A model generated the notes under the pieces. It made no database searches. It worked only from the letters and a program-made list of their open reading frames with translations, and was not told the DNA's origin. 64,000 bases of DNA, from assembly GCF_003574295.1 (NCBI RefSeq), contig NZ_BHGK01000001.1:620001-684000 (forward strand), given 5' to 3'. Shown one piece after another: positions 57,991-64,000 of this stretch (positions are counted from its first letter, which is position 1; each line of letters begins with the position of its first letter). The DNA comes from Mediterraneibacter butyricigenes (lineage in GTDB: Bacteria > Bacillota > Clostridia > Lachnospirales > Lachnospiraceae). Position numbers and translations under genes: made by a program.

Positions 57991-58080
57991 AATTGAGATT
58001 CTATAAATTTTTCTGCTTCGTAGTAACTAGGAAGCCTTTTTACCATGCCATAAATTGATGACCGCCGCCTTCCAGCCCAA

Positions 58081-58142
58081 GAATCCTGCAATGCAGGATT
58101 CTATCCTTGTTTCAATCAAGATTGCGAACCTGTTTCGCAATT
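58081..58142. repeat. Two short hairpins after the transposase fragment
   Basis: GAATCCTGCA/TGCAGGATTC (58081-58101) and ATTGCGAA/TTCGCAAT (58120-58141). Possibly an end structure of the lost element. Nothing else is seen between 57991 and 58152. Confidence 0.45.
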
Positions 58143-58152
58143 ACCTATCTGC

Positions 58153-58198
58153 AAAAAAAAGACGTAAGTCATATTTTTTATGACTCACGCCTGTCTTT
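58153..58198 (-). terminator. Terminator after the DUF1016 remnant
   Basis: GTGAGTCATA ... TATGACTTAC stem on the minus strand followed by a run of eight T. Confidence 0.75.
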
Positions 58199-58207
58199 AC
58201 TTGTATT

Positions 58208-58532
58208 CTAAAAATCTTTATTTTCTTTGTCTTCTTCTTTCTGTAAATAATAAAATTTCTTCTGAATTTCAATCTCTTCTCGAAGCTGTTCTTCTGACGG
58301 AAGGCATGTTTTATATTTAGATGCAAATAATTGTTCGTGTCCATGCAATATAGAATATTTCGCAATATCTTCATCTGTATCGGAACATAAAATAATACCT
58401 AATGTCGGATTATCCCCTTCATTTCGCTTCATCTCATCATACATGCGAATATACATATCCATCTGTCCCACATCCTGATGTGTAATTTTTGACGTTTTTA
58501 AATCAATCAATACAAAGCACTTCAAAATGTAA
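58208..58532 (-). pseudogene. DUF1016 (YhcG-like PD-(D/E)XK nuclease) remnant
   Basis: The C-terminal about 108 codons: FVLIDLKTSKITHQDVGQMD (the D...K nuclease core), YIRMYDEMKRNEGDNPTLGI, ILCSDTDEDIAKYSILHGHE. The N-terminal half is cut off exactly at the IS1380 left end (58533); the apparent frame upstream is IS DNA. Confidence 0.82.
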
Positions 58533-60190
58533 CCTAAATTATTCACGGAACAGTATCTGAAGCGATAACTGTGCCATGAATCTAAAAATTGATCCACGCA
58601 GCCATAACATCACTCAATTAACCCGTCAAAAGGGTATAAAATCCCTGTGGCAGAGTTCAGAGTGCAATTGTTAAGCTATCAAGATTCGTTAATAGTTGCT
58701 ATTCCAGCTGTACATTCAGCTTACCGATATTTGAAAGTGTCTCATAGAATTCATTCTTATAAGGGCAGCTACTGCACAGCTTGAATGTGATATATCTTGC
58801 TGAACGAATTATTTTTGCAGCAATCTTCAGCAGTTTTAAACGGACGGTATCTATGCGTTGTTTTCGCATGTTTGCTGATAATGCCAATCGTCTAAACCAA
58901 TTAAATATGTTATACGCAAGAGCGTGTACCTGAAGTCTGTTGGCATTTACGATTCTAGCATGGCTACTTACAGAAGCGAAATCAAAACCGGATTTGCTTT
59001 CTTTGATGAAGTTTTCCATCCGTCCTCTTTTGCAGTAAAATTTTATGAGATACTCTGGTGAGGAATCCATGTTTGTGACAACAAATGTGTACATGTAAAC
59101 CATCTGGTTTTCCGGCTTTTCAACCTTGCAAACCACACGCCTTTCATAAGGCCATGGACCTGCTTTGTACATGAATTCACCATAAACTACCGCATAATCA
59201 ACTTTGTTATTCCTGGTGATTTCATCAAGCTCATCCACAAGATGGGATGCTTTTTCACGGAGAATACCATTCTCCTTCAGCCGGATGACATAGCTTGTGC
59301 CATTTTCCTCGCACTGCTTGTAAAGGTCAGGCGTAGCAAAACCGCTGTCACCCCGAAGCAGAATTTGGATTGTTGGATAATCATTCAGATATTCATCAAG
59401 TATTAGTTGCAGGAAGTCAACCACTCCAGTGCAGGAATACTGTGTTCCATCACGAAGTTGGATTTTTATCAGATCCCCAGTCATTCCATCATAACAGACA
59501 AGTGGATGGTATCCATTGCTCTGATAATGAAAGTTAAAGGCTCTGCCTTCCTGTTTACCGTATGCATCAAGAAGAGTGGAATCCAGATCCAGAATAACAG
59601 CCTGTGGCATCTGAATACTGTAAACTCTTTTTCGAAGTATTCTGCCAATCGTAAGGAATTGGTTTAAAGTATCTTCATCCATACGGTTAAAGAATCTTGA
59701 TACCGTAGGTTGTGATGCTAAAGCATCTTTATTTAGTACTGCTTTAAATACTGAGTCATTTGTAAGTTCATCTGAAACATCATCTTCAAAATAACCTGCA
59801 ATAATCATATAGATTATCTGAAGGAGATTCTCCTTGTCAGTGTGATATCTAAATGATGCAGAATCATTAGTCTTAAATGAGCGACTGAAAAGTTTATCAA
59901 TGTCAAGTTTACTTACGAATTCTTTGATAAGAAGCAGGTCTGCATCGGAGGATAAATCTCCTCCATCAAAATTTATTTTAATCTGTCTATTGCTTTCTAG
60001 TGATAAGGTGTTTACAATACTCATGAAGGGCTCCTTTGTTTGTATTATTAATGGCTTTGAACACCTTAATTTTACCACAAATGGATGCTCTTTTTTTATT
60101 CGCTTGATAAGTGAAAAGCAATATTCAATTAAAATACAGTAACTATGTGGCTTTCAGCCACTTTCACGGCTACGCCGTGAATAATCCAGG
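58533..60190 (-). mobile_element. Full-length IS1380-family insertion sequence (1658 bp)
   Basis: Ends CCTAAATTATTCACGG / CCGTGAATAATCCAGG form 16-bp imperfect inverted repeats (14 of 16 match). One intact transposase. Immediate flanks (TGTAA left, TTTAA right) do not match each other, so it is not a simple insertion; its right flank instead matches the left flank of the derivative at 46045. Confidence 0.93.
58699..60024 (-). CDS. IS1380-family transposase
   Basis: 441 residues from ATG 60024 (AAAGGAG 6 bases upstream). N-terminal NRQIKINFDGGDLSSDADLL, DDE catalytic features AVILDLDSTLLDAYG, LLRGDSGFATPDLY and CKRGRMENFIKESKSGFDFA with the Glu, ending YKNEFYETLSNIGKLNVQLE. Intact, so it could mobilise itself, both deletion derivatives and the composite element. 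Confidence 0.95.
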   Translation of the reverse strand: MSIVNTLSLESNRQIKINFDGGDLSSDADLLLIKEFVSKLDIDKLFSRSFKTNDSASFRYHTDKENLLQIIYMIIAGYFEDDVSDELTNDSVFKAVLNKDALASQPTVSRFFNRMDEDTLNQFLTIGRILRKRVYSIQMPQAVILDLDSTLLDAYGKQEGRAFNFHYQSNGYHPLVCYDGMTGDLIKIQLRDGTQYSCTGVVDFLQLILDEYLNDYPTIQILLRGDSGFATPDLYKQCEENGTSYVIRLKENGILREKASHLVDELDEITRNNKVDYAVVYGEFMYKAGPWPYERRVVCKVEKPENQMVYMYTFVVTNMDSSPEYLIKFYCKRGRMENFIKESKSGFDFASVSSHARIVNANRLQVHALAYNIFNWFRRLALSANMRKQRIDTVRLKLLKIAAKIIRSARYITFKLCSSCPYKNEFYETLSNIGKLNVQLE

Positions 60191-60455
60191 TTTAATATCT
60201 GATAGCATGAAACAGATGTAAGCGAAAGTAATTTTATAACTGCCACTCCAAAATATAAGCATACACCTGTAGAGCAAGCATATTCACTTATGAGCCATGT
60301 GCAATCTCATTTCTTATATTTGCACCCGCCTGTTCATTTAATAAACCTCTAAATGTAAACAAATTATCGTTGTCATAGCAATCTAATAATTCCGGTAAGG
60401 ACAAAATAGAACTCAATACTTTCTCCATTGATGATCCATCATCTTTTAATGTTAG
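60191..60455 (-). pseudogene. Second copy of the DUF4209 region, 5' part (right of transposon)
   Basis: Matches 39182-39447 at high identity (LKDDGSSMEKVLSSILSLPE LLDCYDND, RNEIAHG). A one-base deletion near 60294 shifts the frame, and homology ends at about 60455. Confidence 0.85.
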
Positions 60456-60520
60456 AATGTATAATCTTAGCGAGCAGACCATTTGGTTATCCAAACGGTA
60501 AAATGCTCATTAGGGACACC

Positions 60521-60847
60521 CTAATACCCGAATAATAATTTTTGCTTAGCAATTACACACATTCTATTGCTAAATTTCAAAATATGAATTCTATTTTTCA
60601 TTGTTGTTGAAAACCGTTTTACCGGAAACAGGTATTTACTAAGTTGCATAAACAGTGAACTATACGCCTCATTATTAAAACTATCATCTATTCGTAACAT
60701 AACATCACATGAATTTTCTCTAGCATTGAATAAATACTCCAGAAGTTCTTCCTGCCTTGCCTGCCCTAATGTAAGCCTGTAAAGAGACAATATCTTTATC
60801 AGCCTTTCATAATTCATCTCATCCTTACTCATAGGATACATTGGCAC
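60521..60847 (-). CDS. Unrecognised small protein, possibly a fragment
   Basis: 108 residues: MSKDEMNYERLIKILSLYRL, TLGQARQEELLEYLFNAREN, a basic C-terminus (RFSTTMKNRIHILKFSNRMC). No family recognised. It is surrounded by pseudogenes and has a weak ribosome site, so it may itself be a remnant. A small palindrome (ATTAGGG/CCCTAAT) lies just past its stop. Confidence 0.35.
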   Translation of the reverse strand: MPMYPMSKDEMNYERLIKILSLYRLTLGQARQEELLEYLFNARENSCDVMLRIDDSFNNEAYSSLFMQLSKYLFPVKRFSTTMKNRIHILKFSNRMCVIAKQKLLFGY

Positions 60848-60861
60848 AAGCCTTTCTATTT

Positions 60862-61482
60862 TTACACTCTGATTTCATTACGATTCATGAGGTGTCTTCC
60901 AATATGTCTATAAGCAAATGCTTTAAAGGCTGAAATTTCTTGATGATGTTCCTTCAACAGTTCATCTGGACAATCATAAACACCAAAATCCTGATTGATT
61001 CCCTCGCTCTGAATATAAGTATTGTTCCTATCAAACTCAATAATGAGATTTCTGAAATCCTTGACTGCTACTCCATAACCGCAAAATGCACCTGTACATT
61101 CCGAATTTTGTTCCTGTAACTTCTTTATGTAGGTTTTATCCAAAATGAAAGCTTCCAGTTCGTACCACTGATTTTCGAAATTAATTTCTACCCAGCTATG
61201 GAAAGCTATGGAAAATACTTTTTGGAGCATTACGGTAAACAACCCCGGTCATAGCCCCTTTCTGCAATCTTTTATCAATCGTAAAACCATGTACTCTGCA
61301 TGGAATATTGCAGGCACGTAAAAGTGCCATAAATAAAGTTCCTTTTGTATTACATTGTCCATAACCATCTGCAAGTACTTTTGAAGCTGAAATTCCGTCA
61401 TCAATATTATATCCAAATAAAACATCATCTCTTACATAGTTGTAGATTGCCTTAATCCTTTCAAATTACTGTAATCTTTCAT
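60862..61482 (-). pseudogene. Transglutaminase-like protein broken by a 10-bp tandem duplication
   Basis: In one frame, RIKAIYNYVRDDVLFGYNID ... GYGQCNTKGTLFMALLRACN carries the catalytic Cys. In the next, FHSWVEINFENQWYELEAFI carries the His and the Asp region. They are separated by a perfect tandem duplication of AGCTATGGAA (61194-61203, 61204-61213); removing one copy restores SIFHSWVEI. A second shift near 61462 separates the putative start (MKDYSNLK) from the body. Non-functional as it stands. Confidence 0.75.
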
Positions 61483-61487
61483 ATTAA

Positions 61488-61625
61488 TCAGCTATTAATC
61501 TGAACCAGCGGATATTTTTCTTTATATGTTTTACATATCTTCGCCAATGTCTCCACCGCTGCAAATTCACTGCATCCAATGGTTATCGTTCCCTCTACAA
61601 CCTCTTCTTTTCCTTTCAATTCCAT
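61488..61625 (-). pseudogene. LysR-type regulator fragment
   Basis: 45 codons: MELKGKEEVVEGTITIGCSE then FAAVETLAKICKTYKEKYPL VQINS. GTITIGCxEFAAVETLAKIC is the start of a LysR ligand-binding domain. The DNA-binding half and most of the ligand domain are gone. The rest of the gap to 61753 shows no gene. Confidence 0.6.
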
Positions 61626-61753
61626 GTTTTTTATTCCTGCTTTTTTGTTGTAACCATTCTATCATGTTGCATCCCAAACATCATCTATATCATCTTGTAA
61701 AATCAAAGTGAAATGATTCTGTTCAGCATTTTTAATGTTTCATCAACACTATT

Positions 61754-63571
61754 TTATACATGCAGATTTTTCTGCATCTCTTCTTTAAATTCTCTTCCTT
61801 TAAACAATATCACTGCTACAAGAAACAGGAAACATATTAACGATCCAAACATACTTACTGTTGGATTTTTCACCACTTTGCATAAGAGTAAGGTTACCGG
61901 AAGGATCAATCCGTATCCGGCAGCCATAATTTCGTAAATAAGATACTCTCGCACAGGGCTTTTCCTCACTTTAGCGATTACAAACATCGCTGTAAGTGTA
62001 GATACACTCATGATCGGCAGCACAAGATCTACAGACCAACTGTGCCAACCGGTCAGCGCATCCCATATAAAACAGATAATAGTACCGATAAAAAGCTGCC
62101 ACATCGCATTTTTCAGCAGGTTATAGCGTTTAAAAAATCCAATCGATGAGGTAATCCACATTGTCACAACGCCTCCGGCTGTAAATAAGGTCCAGCGAAC
62201 TCTCGGATGGGAATTACACTCCGCAACAAGCATTGCCGCAACAATTGCAATACACAGAAAGCTATAAATTTTATAGACTTTCATTTCCTGTTCGCTTGGC
62301 TCATCTGTCTTTGGGAATTCAGGTTTTACTTTTTCAGATGCAATTCCCTGTTCTTTTAACAAGCGATAAAAGTTACGTTCAATATTCACTGTATCGTATC
62401 TGGATGTAAATGCAAATGATAATTTATCCTGAAAAGAACACAAACACAATTCAAACTTAGGAGTGTTTGTGTACACACCAAATCGTTCGATATAAGGCAC
62501 ATAACTCGCATGCATTTTAACCGCACTCATATTAGAGAAGATTGCTGTCGTGTTCTTCTCTGAATATTTTGCCCCGGTCTGAATACATAGATTTTTCAAT
62601 TCCAAAGGTGCAAGCCTCAGAATCGGATGCAGTTCCAAGGCAAGCAACTCGCTGATATGCGCTGACATCTTTTCTTTTGTCAGTTCTGTCTCAAAAAATT
62701 CTTTCGTATATTTCAGTATTGCCTCAAAACTTTGATCTTGTGTAGTAAAATTATATCCCGGCTCAATCCAATGAAAGAAATTCAGCATCGATAAAGACGG
62801 GAAAAACTTTCTTAAATTAACCGGAACCATTAACACGACCGGCTTTTTCTTTTGCATCTTAGACATTTCTTCATTTATTGCCATCATAAATAAGGCTGTC
62901 AAAAAGATTGTCATAGATACGCCGAGTTCCCTGCTCCGATTCAATACTGCCTGAACTGAAACAACAGATTCATGGACGTGCAGATGATTTCCATCTTTCT
63001 TTTTTCTCCGTATCTGGAAAGCATGTAGTTTTCTTTTTTTCGGTCGTTTCTGATCTTTTGAATAATATTTCAAAAAACTATCAGCTTCTTGATCTTGTAC
63101 CGTCATATCTTCTGGTAACAAAGAAACTGGTTCTAATCCATTTTCTTTGTGAATAAGATAGAGATAATTTTTTACCAGTTCTTTTAAAAATTCTGTCGCT
63201 CCTGTGCCATCTGTCAATACATGGAATGCTTCGAAGTTGATTCGTTTTTTATAATAGGTTACTTCAAAAAGCAGTGTCTTCTTATCTTTTATGTAGAGTC
63301 TACTACAAGGCTCTTTGTACTCTTCCTTTACAATCGGTTGTAAATTACATGGCTCAAGATAATGCCAGAATAACCCTTTGCGAAGCACCATCAAAAACGT
63401 AGGAAATATTTCTATTGTCTGATTCAATGCTTCCTGCAAAACATCAGGATTTACTTCTTCTTTCAATTCGCAGTAAAAGCGAAACACTCTCGTATCTTTT
63501 TTATTACTGGCAGCAGAATATAATTTTGCTGCATTATCTAGTTTTCTCCAACGTGCTTTTTTCTTACTCAC
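61754..63571 (-). CDS. Acyltransferase (WES/condensation-like) fused to a six-helix membrane domain
   Basis: 605 residues. Residues 1-410 resemble CoA-dependent acyltransferases: NEAFHVLTDGTGATEF-like HxxxDG at about 116-121 (FHVLTDG) is the catalytic motif. Residues 440-600 have six hydrophobic helices like DUF6320 (IYSFLCIAIVAAMLVAECNS, RYNLLKNAMWQLFIGTIICF). It may acylate a lipid or alcohol at the membrane. The start overlaps the esterase gene by 4 bp, so the two are coupled. Confidence 0.75.
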   Translation of the reverse strand: MSKKKARWRKLDNAAKLYSAASNKKDTRVFRFYCELKEEVNPDVLQEALNQTIEIFPTFLMVLRKGLFWHYLEPCNLQPIVKEEYKEPCSRLYIKDKKTLLFEVTYYKKRINFEAFHVLTDGTGATEFLKELVKNYLYLIHKENGLEPVSLLPEDMTVQDQEADSFLKYYSKDQKRPKKRKLHAFQIRRKKKDGNHLHVHESVVSVQAVLNRSRELGVSMTIFLTALFMMAINEEMSKMQKKKPVVLMVPVNLRKFFPSLSMLNFFHWIEPGYNFTTQDQSFEAILKYTKEFFETELTKEKMSAHISELLALELHPILRLAPLELKNLCIQTGAKYSEKNTTAIFSNMSAVKMHASYVPYIERFGVYTNTPKFELCLCSFQDKLSFAFTSRYDTVNIERNFYRLLKEQGIASEKVKPEFPKTDEPSEQEMKVYKIYSFLCIAIVAAMLVAECNSHPRVRWTLFTAGGVVTMWITSSIGFFKRYNLLKNAMWQLFIGTIICFIWDALTGWHSWSVDLVLPIMSVSTLTAMFVIAKVRKSPVREYLIYEIMAAGYGLILPVTLLLCKVVKNPTVSMFGSLICFLFLVAVILFKGREFKEEMQKNLHV

Positions 63572-64000
63572 GGTGTTTCCTCTTTCAGAAATTCATTGAT
63601 ATAGATGAAACTTTCCTGTACATGTAACTGCTTGATCCCCAACGCAAAATATCCATGTAATGCTTCTTTGATCCGATGTATCTCCACATAATTTCCAGCC
63701 TCTTTTAAGCGCTTCCCATACGCTTCCCCTTCATCTCGAAGTGGATCAAATTCACATGTAAGAATCAATGTATCAGGTTGATTCGCTAAATCTTCTGCTA
63801 TGTATGGTGCAAAATATGGATTCTTCTTATCCTCTTCATTTCTCGCATAAAGATCAATATAATCCTGCATCTTCCCAGCTGTCAAAAGATAGTCTGTTCC
63901 ATTTTCCTTAACAGATGGAAATGGTGAATTTTCTGTATAATCATTATAGGTAGCCGGATAGATCAATATCTGTCTTTTTGGCATAAATTCTCCACGATCT
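63568..64000 (-). CDS. Alpha/beta-hydrolase esterase/lipase, C-terminal part (5' end outside window)
   Basis: About 143 codons, frame open to the right edge (DRGEFMPKRQILIYPATYND), so the N-terminal oxyanion and nucleophile regions are outside. Visible: ILTCEFDPLRDEGEAYGKRL with the catalytic Asp and EALHGYFALG with the catalytic His, as in hormone-sensitive-lipase-type esterases. Likely acts with the acyltransferase encoded next. Confidence 0.85.
   Translation of the reverse strand, partial: DRGEFMPKRQILIYPATYNDYTENSPFPSVKENGTDYLLTAGKMQDYIDLYARNEEDKKNPYFAPYIAEDLANQPDTLILTCEFDPLRDEGEAYGKRLKEAGNYVEIHRIKEALHGYFALGIKQLHVQESFIYINEFLKEETP

Larger units (their letters stand above)
46045..60190. 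mobile_element. Composite transposon bounded by IS1380-family copies
   Basis: Outer left end: IS left terminus at 46045 (CCTAAATTATTCACGG). Outer right end: IS right terminus at 60190 (CCGTGAATAATCCAGG). TTTAA occurs immediately outside both ends (46040-46044 and 60191-60195). The flanks join into a continuous DUF4209 sequence whose undisturbed relative has one TTTAA (39182-39186). The 14.1-kb cargo is an alcohol dehydrogenase, the uronate operon with its GntR regulator, a HIT protein and gene remnants. The right IS has an intact transposase; the left is a deletion derivative. Confidence 0.75.

Noticed and set aside
58533-58597. Extension of the DUF1016 remnant upstream of 58532
   Set aside because: The extra codons come from the IS1380 left end, not from the nuclease gene.

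Overview
The window looks like the chromosome of an anaerobic gut Firmicute of the Lachnospiraceae type. The basis is Clostridia-style phage modules, ChW repeats, a TRAP/uronate operon, TTG and GTG starts behind strong GGAGG sites, and two-domain esterase/acyltransferase genes. No rRNA, tRNA or CRISPR array was seen.

1-881 is host DNA: the end of an ABC permease and a small alpha/beta hydrolase. 866-36970 is a complete-looking, roughly 36.1 kb siphovirus-type prophage bounded by a 21-bp direct repeat (attL/attR). The site lies where two convergent host genes overlap at their 3' ends. Nearly all prophage genes read leftward: repressor region, small membrane proteins, recombination and replication (SbcC-like, Sak4-like, DUF669, helicase, primase, RusA), ArpU-type activator, terminase, portal, MuF protein, Prp-like protease, scaffold, capsid, connectors, tail, baseplate, holin, endolysin. 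Repressor, ImmA-like protein, a DUF4236 protein and integrase read rightward. The replication primase/ATPase carries an in-frame amber stop, so the prophage may be replication-defective.

The most unusual prophage items are these. (a) A Prp-type cysteine protease is encoded beside a scaffold and a capsid that both begin with a ribosomal-protein-L27-like MNLxxF motif. (b) A MuF minor capsid protein ends in an HExxH zincin domain, a candidate injected toxin. (c) An independently transcribed two-gene moron encodes a DUF6731-like protein and a four-helix membrane protein and resembles two-gene defence systems in layout. (d) A 28-residue holin-like toxin gene lies opposite a short antisense RNA with a consensus promoter and terminator (type I toxin-antitoxin). 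(e) A second promoter-terminator pair makes a tiny RNA facing a 35-residue membrane peptide. (f) Two divergent membrane-protein morons interrupt the early operon.

36922-45605 is host accessory DNA: a hydroxyacid dehydrogenase whose C-terminus is supplied by the phage, an MGMT-like protein, a low-molecular-weight tyrosine phosphatase, a 5'-truncated DUF4209 (RNxxxHG) gene, a BvgS-like hybrid kinase among remnants of signalling genes, and an AlbA_2/ATPase regulator.

46045-60190 reads as a 14.1-kb composite transposon bounded by IS1380-family copies in the same orientation. It interrupts a second, partial copy of the DUF4209 region, with TTTAA duplicated at its outer ends; the intact copy at 39182-39186 has a single TTTAA. 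It carries an iron alcohol dehydrogenase and a GntR-linked operon for uptake and breakdown of (unsaturated) uronates: TRAP dctPQM, KduI/IolB-type isomerase, KduD-type reductase, a 2-hydroxyacid dehydrogenase, a KDPG aldolase-VOC fusion, and KDG kinase. Beyond it lie gene remnants (a transglutaminase broken by a 10-bp tandem duplication, a LysR fragment) and then an acyltransferase/membrane fusion protein coupled to an esterase that runs off the window.
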